From: Archangium gephyra
GTDB lineage: Bacteria; Myxococcota; Myxococcia; Myxococcales; Myxococcaceae
Direction: 5' to 3'
Assembly: GCA_003243425.1 (NCBI GenBank)
Contig: QFQP01000007.1
Location: forward strand, 1-64,000
DNA: 64,000 nucleotides
Shown: in pieces, positions 23,173 through 32,309 of the stretch
Layout: the number at the start of each line of letters is the position of its first letter
Numbering within the stretch: position 1 is the stretch's first letter
Position numbers and translations under genes: made by a program
Notes under the pieces: model-generated
Database searches by the model: none
Told to the model about the DNA's origin: nothing
The model's input: the letters and a program-made list of their open reading frames with translations, nothing else

Positions 23173-25305
23173 ATGCGTTCGGGTCTCCTCGCCATCCTGC
23201 TGATCGCCGCGTCGGCGTCGGCGCAGAACGTGTTGCTGCATCGCGCTCCACAGGACGGCAGTGCCCTGCCTGGACCGCAGCGGCTCAGTGACGGCGTCAT
23301 CGCCAAGGACGGTGACCCCTGGGACATGCCCGGTGCGCTCACCTTCGGGCCCGGTGCCGAGCTGGTGTGGGACCTGGGAAACCTCACGCACCTCTCCGCC
23401 GCCGCGGTGCAGGCCGACAACAACGACGTCTACGTGCTCGCCGTGTCGGACGACGGCGTGAACTGGCGGGAGCTGTGGGCCGCCGGTCCCGCCGATGGCC
23501 CCGGGCTACGCACGCGCTCCATCAAGAAGCTCGACGCACGGGCGCGCTTCGTTCGGCTCTCGGCCAATGGTGGAGATCAGCGCTTCTCGGTGACCGAGCT
23601 CGAGCTCTTCGGTGACGACATCGATGGCTCCGAGCTGCTGCGCTCGAAGTGGGTTCCCCGCCGACCGCTGGAGCAGACGTCGATCGCGCTGCTGATCGGC
23701 GCTGCGCTGGTGCTGCTCGCGGCGAGCCGTCGCGCACCGAAGCCGTTGCTGCTGGCGATCGCCGCCGTGGCCCTGTGGTCCGTCGGGAAGTTCATGTTCG
23801 AGACCACGCCGGCGGGCGACTGGCGCGGCTCGCTGCCGTGGCTTCGCGCGGTGGCGGCGCTGCTTGCGGCGATGGTGCTGATTCGCGAACGGTTGTGGCG
23901 CGGCGCCTGGCCTCTGCACCCGGCGTTCACGTTCGGCGGGCTGGGGCTCTCGGCCGTGCTGGCGATGTGGTGCTTCCTCAACCTCGGCGCGCCGCAGTTC
24001 TTCGACCACGGCCAGCGCCGCGGCACGTGGCTGCATCACTACGACATGCGCACGTACTTCCCCATCGCCAAGTACTTCCCCGAGCTGCGCTTCGACGGGG
24101 TGTACGCGGCGAGCGTGCTGGCGGTCGCCGAGGGCAACAACCTCGACAACTTCGACGGCCAACCCATTCGAGATCTCCGCACGCACGTCATGACCAACGT
24201 GCGCGACTCGAAGGCGCATCTGCGCGAGGTGCGCAGCCGCTTCACGCCGGCGCGCTGGGCCGAGTTCCTCCAGGACATGGCGTACTTCCGCGCCGCGATG
24301 GGCGACGCCGGCTTTCTGGGGTCGATGAACGACCACGGCGGCAACGCGACGCCGGTGTGGTTCATGAGCGCGCGCGCGCTGTTCAAGTCGGCGCCCGCGA
24401 GCGACGCGACCATGTGGCGCGGCGTGTTCGCAGACCTCCTGCTCTTCGCTCTGGCGATTCTCGCCATCGGCTGGGCGTGGGGCGCGCGCACGGCGTTGCT
24501 GGCGATCGTCGTCTTCGGGGCGATGGACTTCTACCAATTCGGCTCGAACTGGTTCGGAGCCACGCTGCGTCACGACTGGCTCTCGCTGTGGGCCATCGGC
24601 GTCGCGCTGTTGAAGAAACGCCAATACGGCTGGGCCGGCGCGGCGCTCGCCTGGAGCGCGTGGATTCGTGCGTTCCCAGCCCTCACGCTGGTGACTCTCT
24701 CGTTCCCGGTCGTCTTCGCCAGCGGCAAGGCCCTGCTGCAGGGTCAGCGTGACACCGCGCTCGCCAACGCGAAGCCGTTGCTCAAGGTCGCCCTCGGCGT
24801 GCTCGTCGCGAGCTTGATTCTGGTCGGCCTCTCGACGTGGCTCTTCGGCGTCGACGCGTGGGCCGAGTGGCTGCGCAAGGTGCAGACCCTCGACAAGGAC
24901 AATCACCTCAACAACATCTCGTTCCGCACGTACATCTCGAACGATCGCAACGCGTGGCGCGTGGCCCTGCCGGCAAGCGTGCTCGTTCTGTTCGTGATGC
25001 TGCGTCGCGCGACGATGCAGCGCGCGGCCGCGTGGGGCGTGGCGCTGCTGCCCATCGTCTTCAACCCCGCGAACTACTACCTGCACTCGATGTTCTTGAT
25101 GGTGACGCTGGCCGCCGAAGAAGCGGGCCGCGTTCGCCTCCGTGGTTTGCTGGTGTGGCTCGTGCTGCTGGCGATGTGCGTGGCGAGCTACTTCACCAAC
25201 GTCTCGCCAGACATGGTGATGCACTTCCGCGACGAGACCATCGTGTGCTTCGCGGCGCTGGGCGCCTTGCTGCTGCTCGAAGTGGGCCGCCCGCGCGAGA
25301 CGTGA
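23173..25305 (+). CDS. Polytopic membrane protein with N-terminal discoidin-like domain
   Basis: 710 aa from ATG 23173. A signal peptide (LLAILLIAASASA) and an F5/8 type C (discoidin)-like domain follow (about residues 20-158: LSDGVIAKDGDPWDM, TFGPGAELVWDLG, then ARFVRLSANGGDQRFSVTELELF). Then comes a long membrane region with about ten helices and a hydrophilic loop (about 290-410). The membrane part resembles GT-C/GT87-like or other integral-membrane glycosyltransferases, with a histidine/aspartate loop motif (LHHYDMRTYFPIAKYFPEL), but no definitive catalytic motif was identified. An extracytoplasmic carbohydrate-binding domain fused to a GT-C-like core would fit glycan assembly. It ends against the convergent gene at 25306. 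Confidence 0.65.
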   Translation: MRSGLLAILLIAASASAQNVLLHRAPQDGSALPGPQRLSDGVIAKDGDPWDMPGALTFGPGAELVWDLGNLTHLSAAAVQADNNDVYVLAVSDDGVNWRELWAAGPADGPGLRTRSIKKLDARARFVRLSANGGDQRFSVTELELFGDDIDGSELLRSKWVPRRPLEQTSIALLIGAALVLLAASRRAPKPLLLAIAAVALWSVGKFMFETTPAGDWRGSLPWLRAVAALLAAMVLIRERLWRGAWPLHPAFTFGGLGLSAVLAMWCFLNLGAPQFFDHGQRRGTWLHHYDMRTYFPIAKYFPELRFDGVYAASVLAVAEGNNLDNFDGQPIRDLRTHVMTNVRDSKAHLREVRSRFTPARWAEFLQDMAYFRAAMGDAGFLGSMNDHGGNATPVWFMSARALFKSAPASDATMWRGVFADLLLFALAILAIGWAWGARTALLAIVVFGAMDFYQFGSNWFGATLRHDWLSLWAIGVALLKKRQYGWAGAALAWSAWIRAFPALTLVTLSFPVVFASGKALLQGQRDTALANAKPLLKVALGVLVASLILVGLSTWLFGVDAWAEWLRKVQTLDKDNHLNNISFRTYISNDRNAWRVALPASVLVLFVMLRRATMQRAAAWGVALLPIVFNPANYYLHSMFLMVTLAAEEAGRVRLRGLLVWLVLLAMCVASYFTNVSPDMVMHFRDETIVCFAALGALLLLEVGRPRET

Positions 25306-26751
25306 TCAACACTTCTTGAGCACGCCGTCGAGCAACTGCAGCGTGACCTCAGACCACGCGGCGAGCGCACCGTCGGCGGTCTCGAGGCGGTCCAGCGAGG
25401 GCGTCGACCAGTGCACCCGCGGCGAGGCGCCACTCGCGGTGACGAGCGCGTCGGGCGCCGACTCGCCCTCGAGACCCGGCGGGAACCTGGCAGCGAAGAC
25501 CACCACCCGCGCCCGACCACCGTGACGCGCCCGCGTGTCATGCACCGCCCGCGCGGCTGATTCCGCGCGCAGCACGTCGACCTGGCCGCGCTCCCGGTAC
25601 TCACGGAGCAACAGCCCCAGCACGCCTTCTTCTTCGTGCAACAGGGGCTCGTCTCGTTCGACCACGAAGATGAGCTCGAAGCGCAGCGCTTCGGTGTCGA
25701 GCCACGCCGACAGCTTTCGCACCAGCGCCGTGACCGAGCCGAAGAGCCACACCAGCCGCTGGTACCGTTCACCCGCGTCCATCACGGCCCACTGGCTGAG
25801 CGAGGCGTCGAACACCATCGACAGCGTGCGCTTGCGCCGCACCGAAACCGATTCGTCTCGCGAATAGTAGAGCAGTTCGCCTTCCACGAAGCGCACGTCG
25901 AAGAGGTCGGGGCGCTCGTCGCCACGCTCCATGTAGATGAGCTCGGAGGTGACGAGGTTCTCCATGCTCCCCGAGGTGGAGATGCTCGAGAAGCCACCCA
26001 CGGGATACGCAGAGTCTTCTTCCAGCGCCGTCGGTGCGTCGCCGTCTTCGAAGACCTGACCGCGCAGCCGCGCCGGCAACTGCTCGCCGACGAGCTGCGC
26101 GACCTCGGCCAGTTGCGTGAGCGCGACGCGCGCGGCCAGCGTCTTGAGCGCCGCCAGGTTCTCGACGAGGAACACCTCCGCGTCCGAGAGCAGGTCTCGC
26201 GTACGTCGCGCGGCCCTGGCCAACAGCGTCAGCCCTTCGACCAGCTGCGCGGCGAGCTCGGCGTCGTAGAGCGCGAGACGACCGGCGCTCAGCACCTGCT
26301 CGGGCGACCTGGCCGCGAAACGACGCACCACGCCGGTGCTGATGCCGACGCCGTGCTCGAGCCCCAACCGCTGCAACAACTGCGAGGCGATGAGGCCGAC
26401 CGCCGTTGCGTGCAAGGGCCTGGGCAACGCGGTGATGGCTTCACACAGGCGCGTCCACCGGCGGTCCGCGGTCAGGCGGGCGAGCACGTGGTCTTCGTAG
26501 CCACGCAGCGCCTCACGCACCGCATCGACGCCCGGCGGCGTGACCGGCAGCACGCGCTCTCCGTGCAGCAACGCCGTGAGGTCGAACACGAGCACCGCGG
26601 CCGGCAACAACGGCCGCTCGGTGTACGCGGCTTCCAGAGCTCGAATCGACGGCTCGAACCAGGTCGGTGACGTCGCCGCATCACGCGCCAACGCCGCCGA
26701 AGCCGAGAGAAATTCTTCAGCGCGCGCGCCGTCGAGCCGGTCTGCAGACAT
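25306..26751 (-). CDS. VWA-like hypothetical protein
   Basis: 481 aa from ATG 26751 (a short in-frame extension to 26790 is possible). The N-terminal two thirds are helical and Leu/Ala-rich. The C-terminal third (from about residue 325) looks like a von Willebrand factor A fold: TLSMVFDASLSQW carries the DxSxS MIDAS signature after a hydrophobic strand, followed by LVWLFGSVTALVRKL, FELIFVVERDEPLL and RVVVFAARFPPG as later strands. No signal peptide, so probably cytoplasmic. VWA proteins of this layout often work with a MoxR-type AAA ATPase, but none is encoded nearby. Confidence 0.55.
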   Translation of the reverse strand: MSADRLDGARAEEFLSASAALARDAATSPTWFEPSIRALEAAYTERPLLPAAVLVFDLTALLHGERVLPVTPPGVDAVREALRGYEDHVLARLTADRRWTRLCEAITALPRPLHATAVGLIASQLLQRLGLEHGVGISTGVVRRFAARSPEQVLSAGRLALYDAELAAQLVEGLTLLARAARRTRDLLSDAEVFLVENLAALKTLAARVALTQLAEVAQLVGEQLPARLRGQVFEDGDAPTALEEDSAYPVGGFSSISTSGSMENLVTSELIYMERGDERPDLFDVRFVEGELLYYSRDESVSVRRKRTLSMVFDASLSQWAVMDAGERYQRLVWLFGSVTALVRKLSAWLDTEALRFELIFVVERDEPLLHEEEGVLGLLLREYRERGQVDVLRAESAARAVHDTRARHGGRARVVVFAARFPPGLEGESAPDALVTASGASPRVHWSTPSLDRLETADGALAAWSEVTLQLLDGVLKKC

Positions 26752-26807
26752 CGCGCGGCAATGTAGCGCTCCGACACTTCCGCGCCTCACCTGAATGGCC
26801 GCCGAAT

Positions 26808-26837
26808 ATTGACTCCAGAATCAATTTCTTGAGAAAT
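26808..26837 (+). promoter_or_regulatory. Candidate promoter with overlapping TTGA-N8-TCAA palindrome
   Basis: ATTGA (26808-26812) and TCAAT (26821-26825) form a palindrome with an eight-base centre. TTGACT (26809-26814) followed after 17 bases by AGAAAT (26832-26837) could be -35 and -10 elements. If so, transcription would start close to the ATG at 26846, i.e. a very short or absent leader. Operators of this size are typical of TetR/GntR regulators of fatty-acid metabolism, which is inference here. Confidence 0.4.
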
Positions 26838-26845
26838 CCGCGCCC

Positions 26846-29398
26846 ATGTCCAACGAACTCCGCTTTGACGGGAAGGTCGTCGTCGTCACCGGCGCCGGCG
26901 CGGGCCTCGGCCGCAGCCACGCGCTGTTCTTCGGGAGCCGCGGCGCGAAGGTCGTGGTGAACGACCTCGGCGGCAGCGCGACGGGCGCGGGCAAGTCGAG
27001 CGGCGCGGCCGACAAGGTGGTCGAAGAAATCAAGGCCGCCGGTGGCACGGCGGTCGCCAACTACGACTCGGTCGAAGACGGCGAGAAGATCATCAAGACG
27101 GCGATCGACGCGTTCGGCCGCATCGACGTGCTCATCAACAACGCGGGTATTCTGCGTGACGTCAGCTTCGCGAAGATGACGAAGGACGATTGGGACCTGG
27201 TGATGCGCGTGCACGTGAACGGCGCGTTCAAGTGCACCCACGCCGCGTGGCCGTACATGCGCGACCAGGGCTACGGCCGCATTCTCTTCACCGCGTCGGC
27301 CGCGGGCATCTACGGCAACTTCGGTCAGGCGAACTACTCGGCCGCGAAGCTCGGGCTCGTCGGCTTCTCGAACACGCTGGCCATCGAAGGCGAAAAGAAG
27401 AACGTGCGCGTGAACACCATCGCGCCCATCGCCGCGTCACGACTCACCGAGACGGTGTTGCCGAAGGAGGTGCTCGAGAACCTCAAGCCCGAATACGTGA
27501 CGCCGCTCGTCGGCTGGCTCGCGCACCACGACTGCACCGAGACGGGTGGGCTCTTCGAGGTCGGCGGCGGGTACTACGGCAAGCTTCGCTGGGAGCGCAC
27601 CGAGGGCCGCACGTTCAAGCTGGGCCGCGACATCGCGCCAGAGGCGATTCAGAGCGCGTGGTCGCAGATCACCGACTTCGGAAAGTCGACGCACCCCGCG
27701 AACATCACCGAGGCCCTCGGCCCCGTGATGGAGAACCTCTCGTCGAAGTCGAAGGGTGGCAATCAGTTCATCGACGTCGACCTCGCGCTCGGCCACGAAC
27801 TCCCGGAGCAGACGACGAAGTACGACGAGCGCGATCTCGCGCTCTATGCGCTCGGGGTCGGCGCGGGCCGCAACCCGACCGACACGAAGGACCTTCACGT
27901 GGTCTACGAGCGCCACGGCGACGGCTTCTTCGCGCTGCCCACCTACGGCGTGATTCCCGCGCTCAACGCGATCTTCAAGTTGGCGTCGGAAGGAAAGACG
28001 GCGCCGGGCCTCAACTACGGGCTCGATCGCATTCTGCATGGCGAGCAGTACCTCGAGGTGCTGCGGCCCCTGCCTGCTGCCGCGAAGCTGAAGCACAAGG
28101 CGCGCATCTCGGAGATCCTCGACAAGGGCAAGCACGCCATCGTCGTCACCCACATCGACTCGTACGACGCTGATTCAGGTGAGCTGCTCGTGAAGAACGA
28201 CGTGTCGATGGTGGTGCGCGGCGCGGGTGGTTGGGGCGGCGAGCGTGGCCCCTCGGTGGAGGTGAACGTGCCGCCGGAGCGGCCCGCCGACGTGGTGGTG
28301 AACGAGAAGACCGACGCGAGCCAGGCGCTGCTCTATCGCCTCTCGGGCGACTGGAACCCGCTGCACGTCGACCCTGAGTTCGCCACGGCGTTCGGGTTCG
28401 ACCGCCCCATTCTTCACGGGCTGTGCACGTTCGGCTTCGTCGGCCGCGCCGCCATCAACGCCTTTGCGAACGGTGACCCGCGAACGTTCAAGAGCATCAA
28501 GGTGCGCTTCGCTGAATCGGTGTTCCCCGGCGAGACGCTGAAGATCGAGCTGTGGAAGGAGAGCGAGCTTCGCGTGCTCGTTCGCGCCACCGCCGTCGAG
28601 CGCAACAAGGTGGTCATCAGCAACGCGGCCGTCGAGTTCTACGCGGAGATCCCGAAGCCCAAGAAGGCGCCGGAGGTGGCCGCGGCAGCAGGCGCCACGG
28701 TGACGACGCCGCAGACCTTCGACGCCATCGCCGCGCACGTCGCGAAGAACCCCGACCTCACGAAGATCGCGACCGTGTACCAGTTCAACTTGAGCAACCC
28801 CGTGTCCAACTGGGTGCTCGACTTGAAGAAGGGCGAGGTGAAGCCCGGCTCGGTGGACAAGGCCGATTGCACGTTGTCTCTGTCGGACGCCGACTGGCTC
28901 GACATGGTCAGCGGCAAAGCCGACCCGCTGAAGTTGTTCCAGGGCGGCAAGCTGAAGATCGCCGGCAACGTGATGGCGTCGCAGAAGCTCGATTTCCTGA
29001 AGAAGATCGACAAGAGCGCCGCGCCGGTGGCCACGACTGCGGCGCCGGCCACGACGGCACCGACGCAGGCGGCCGAGGTCATCGCTCCGAAGGTCTTCAA
29101 GGCGCTGCAGGACCGCTTCACGAAGACGCCAGAGCTCGCGAAAGAAGTGAACGCGGTCATCGCCTTCAAGGTGAAGGACGCGGGCTTCGAGTTCACCGCG
29201 GATCTCTCGAGCGCCACGCCCAGCATCAAGCCCGGCTTCGACGCGAAGGCCGACACGCGAATCATCCTCACCGACGACGCGCTCGCGGCGCTCTCGAAGG
29301 GCGAGACCGCGCAGTCGCTCTACCAACACGGCGCGCTGCGCATCGACGGCTCACTCACCGCCGCGCACCGGCTCGGCTTCCTCAAGTCTCTGGTCTGA
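26846..29398 (+). CDS. Multifunctional beta-oxidation protein: SDR dehydrogenase + MaoC hydratase + two SCP2 domains
   Basis: 850 aa. Residues 1-300 are a short-chain dehydrogenase of the MFE-2 (17-beta-HSD type 4) class: VTGAGAGLGRSHA (NAD binding), NNAGILRD, and the YSAAK active site with a Ser upstream. Residues about 320-600 are a double hot-dog MaoC-type 2-enoyl-CoA hydratase with its signature YRLSGDWNPLHVDPEFA near 497. Two SCP2 sterol-carrier domains follow (about 635-735 and 755-850), joined by an Ala/Thr-rich linker. The order matches the eukaryotic peroxisomal multifunctional enzyme, but with one SCP2 more. It would hydrate 2-enoyl-CoA and oxidise (3R)-hydroxyacyl-CoA. It is followed after 13 bases by an SCP-x thiolase, the next step. 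Confidence 0.93.
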   Translation: MSNELRFDGKVVVVTGAGAGLGRSHALFFGSRGAKVVVNDLGGSATGAGKSSGAADKVVEEIKAAGGTAVANYDSVEDGEKIIKTAIDAFGRIDVLINNAGILRDVSFAKMTKDDWDLVMRVHVNGAFKCTHAAWPYMRDQGYGRILFTASAAGIYGNFGQANYSAAKLGLVGFSNTLAIEGEKKNVRVNTIAPIAASRLTETVLPKEVLENLKPEYVTPLVGWLAHHDCTETGGLFEVGGGYYGKLRWERTEGRTFKLGRDIAPEAIQSAWSQITDFGKSTHPANITEALGPVMENLSSKSKGGNQFIDVDLALGHELPEQTTKYDERDLALYALGVGAGRNPTDTKDLHVVYERHGDGFFALPTYGVIPALNAIFKLASEGKTAPGLNYGLDRILHGEQYLEVLRPLPAAAKLKHKARISEILDKGKHAIVVTHIDSYDADSGELLVKNDVSMVVRGAGGWGGERGPSVEVNVPPERPADVVVNEKTDASQALLYRLSGDWNPLHVDPEFATAFGFDRPILHGLCTFGFVGRAAINAFANGDPRTFKSIKVRFAESVFPGETLKIELWKESELRVLVRATAVERNKVVISNAAVEFYAEIPKPKKAPEVAAAAGATVTTPQTFDAIAAHVAKNPDLTKIATVYQFNLSNPVSNWVLDLKKGEVKPGSVDKADCTLSLSDADWLDMVSGKADPLKLFQGGKLKIAGNVMASQKLDFLKKIDKSAAPVATTAAPATTAPTQAAEVIAPKVFKALQDRFTKTPELAKEVNAVIAFKVKDAGFEFTADLSSATPSIKPGFDAKADTRIILTDDALAALSKGETAQSLYQHGALRIDGSLTAAHRLGFLKSLV

Positions 29399-29411
29399 AA
29401 GGAATCAACTC

Positions 29412-30590
29412 ATGGGTCGCAATGTGAACGTTCTCGGCGTGGGCATGGTGAAGTTCGCGAAGCCCGGCGCGAGCGATGGCTACGAGGTGATGGCCAACGG
29501 AGCCATCAAAGAGGCGCTCAAGGACGCCAGCGTCGAGTGGTCGAAGGTCGAGCAGGCGTACGCGGGCTACGTGTTCGGTGACAGCACCTGCGGTCAGCGC
29601 GCGGTCTACTCCGTGGGCCCCACCGGCATTCCCGTCATCAACGTGAACAACAACTGCTCGACGGGCAGCACGGCGCTCTACCTCGCGCGTCAGGCCATCG
29701 AGGGCGGCCTCGCGGAGTGCGTGCTCGCCGTCGGCTTCGAGCAGATGCAGAAGGGCGCGCTCGCCGCCGCGTGGAACGACCGCACCAACCCGCTCGATCA
29801 GCACCTGAACGTCATGAACGCGCAGCAGGGCGTGAATCAGGCTCCCTTCGCCGCGCAGATGTTCGGTGGTGCCGGCCGTGAGTACCGCTGGAAGTACGGC
29901 ACGAAGCGAGAGACCTTCGCGAAGATCTCTCACAAGGCGCGCACGCACGCGGCGAAGAACCCCTACGCGTTGTTCCGCGAGGTGCTGTCCGTCGATCAGA
30001 TCCTCGCGAGCGAAGACGTGTTCGATCCGCTCACGCGCTTTCAGTGCTGCCCGCCGACGTGTGGCGCCGCCGCTGCGATCCTGTGCAGCGACGAGTTCGC
30101 GAAGAAGAACGGGCTCAAGCCGGCGGTGCGCATCGCCGGTCAGACCATGAAGACCGACTTCGCGTCGTCGTTCGGCGACTCGATGATCAAGATGGTGGGC
30201 TTCGACATGGCGAAGGCCGCGGCCACCGAGCTGTACGAGAAGACCGGCATCGGCCCCGAAGACGTGCAGGTCGTCGAGCTGCACGACTGCTTCACCGCCA
30301 ACGAGCTGCTCACCTACGAAGCCATCGGGCTGTGCGCCGAAGGTGAAGCCGAGAAGTTCATCACCGAAGACGACAACACCTATGGCGGGAAGTTCGTCGT
30401 CAACCCGTCGGGCGGCCTGCTCTCGAAGGGTCACCCGCTCGGCGCGACGGGGCTCGCGCAGTGCACCGAGCTCGTCTGGCACCTGCGTGGAACCGCCGGC
30501 GAACGTCAGGTCGACGGGGCGCGGCATGCGCTGCAGCACAACCTCGGGCTGGGCGGCGCGTGCGTGATGACCATGTACGCGCGCAACTGA
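29412..30590 (+). CDS. SCP-x type thiolase (acetyl-CoA acyltransferase)
   Basis: 392 aa with an AAGGA site ahead of the ATG. It belongs to the SCP2-thiolase class: INVNNNCSTGSTALYLARQ with the nucleophilic Cys near residue 83, VVELHDCFTANELL and the C-terminal NPSGGLLSKGHPLGATGLAQ carrying the catalytic His, then HNLGLGGACVMTMY. This class cleaves 3-ketoacyl-CoA, including branched and sterol side-chain substrates. The SCP2 domain usually fused to it in animals is instead on the upstream protein. The two genes form an operon for consecutive beta-oxidation steps. Confidence 0.93.
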   Translation: MGRNVNVLGVGMVKFAKPGASDGYEVMANGAIKEALKDASVEWSKVEQAYAGYVFGDSTCGQRAVYSVGPTGIPVINVNNNCSTGSTALYLARQAIEGGLAECVLAVGFEQMQKGALAAAWNDRTNPLDQHLNVMNAQQGVNQAPFAAQMFGGAGREYRWKYGTKRETFAKISHKARTHAAKNPYALFREVLSVDQILASEDVFDPLTRFQCCPPTCGAAAAILCSDEFAKKNGLKPAVRIAGQTMKTDFASSFGDSMIKMVGFDMAKAAATELYEKTGIGPEDVQVVELHDCFTANELLTYEAIGLCAEGEAEKFITEDDNTYGGKFVVNPSGGLLSKGHPLGATGLAQCTELVWHLRGTAGERQVDGARHALQHNLGLGGACVMTMYARN

Positions 30591-30616
30591 GCACCGACAG
30601 CGCTCTCGAATCTCGA

Positions 30617-30634
30617 GACTGGCTGTGGACAGTC
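30617..30634. promoter_or_regulatory. Palindrome upstream of recA
   Basis: GACTG (30617-30621) and CAGTC (30630-30634) flank eight bases, with CTGT-GG-ACAG nested partly inside. It lies about 130 bases before the recA ATG. It does not match E. coli (CTG-N10-CAG) or Gram-positive LexA boxes, but its place suggests an operator. Next to it TCTCGAGA (30611-30618) is also palindromic. Confidence 0.35.
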
Positions 30635-30761
30635 CACGCCGCTCCGTTTCGACGGTCGGCGTGGCCCTTCGCTTCCGAGCGAACCCACACGGGCACACCC
30701 GTTGCTCATCGCCGCTCCGCGCCAGAGGGAATGAACCCTCGTCGCGAACGGAGAAGCACGA

Positions 30762-31783
<1,022 letters not shown>

Positions 31784-31787
<4 letters not shown>

Positions 31788-31957
31788 GGTGGGCGACGGC
31801 GGCGTTGCTGATGGTGCTGATGCTCATCGCGTTCGATGCGTGCCGGTCACGCAATCGGGTGACGCCGCGGCGAGCCCGCGAAACGCACCGCTCGGCGATG
31901 GTGCGACCTCCGACGTCGCCGTCGCCGCGCATCGCGAACGTCAAGGCCGCGCGCTAG
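31784..31957 (+). CDS. Small single-TM hypothetical protein after recA
   Basis: 57 aa; the ATG overlaps the recA stop (ATGA). One hydrophobic helix ([17 protein letters not shown]) is followed by a very basic Arg/Pro-rich tail. Third positions are G/C-rich, which supports coding, but the tail is low-complexity. It might be a short lipoprotein (Cys at residue 20, although FDAC is a poor lipobox). Function unknown; it could be spurious. Confidence 0.45.
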
Positions 31958-31970
31958 AGTGCCCGGCTCG

Positions 31971-32297
31971 ATGCGTTTCGTGCTGCTGACGCTGCTGCTG
32001 CTCACCGGGTGCGCCGACGTGTGCGCCCGCGCTGAGCTGATGGCCGTCGAGTTTCCGGAACGCCACGGTGCCTGTTTCCCCGACGGCACCCTGCCCGGCC
32101 CCGCGTTCGACGCGAAGGTGTGCGACAGCTCGATGAACGCCTGCTCGCCGGGCGACGAGCAGCGCATTCACACCTACTTCGATTGTGTCGAGAAGCTCGC
32201 GCCCTGCACGCCCGAGACGAAGGCTGACTTCACCTCCGATTTTCTGGGCTGCACGACGGGCATGAACCGGCTCAGCAGCGGGTGCTTCGCGCAGTGA
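31971..32297 (+). CDS. Small Cys-rich lipoprotein
   Basis: 108 aa from ATG 31971 with a clear lipoprotein signal (FVLLTLLLLTGCAD, lipobox LTGC). The mature part has eight or more Cys in pairs (GACFPDG, KVCDSSMNACSPGD, DCVEKLAPCTPE, LGCTTGM, SGCFAQ), a pattern repeated in other small lipoproteins of this window (33817, 37007). Probably a disulphide-rich surface or periplasmic protein. Function unknown. Confidence 0.65.
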   Translation: MRFVLLTLLLLTGCADVCARAELMAVEFPERHGACFPDGTLPGPAFDAKVCDSSMNACSPGDEQRIHTYFDCVEKLAPCTPETKADFTSDFLGCTTGMNRLSSGCFAQ

Positions 32298-32309
32298 GCC
32301 GGCCGTTCT

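Noticed and set aside
30591..30761. LexA box upstream of recA
   Set aside because: No match to the E. coli or Gram-positive consensus; only a non-canonical palindrome is reported.
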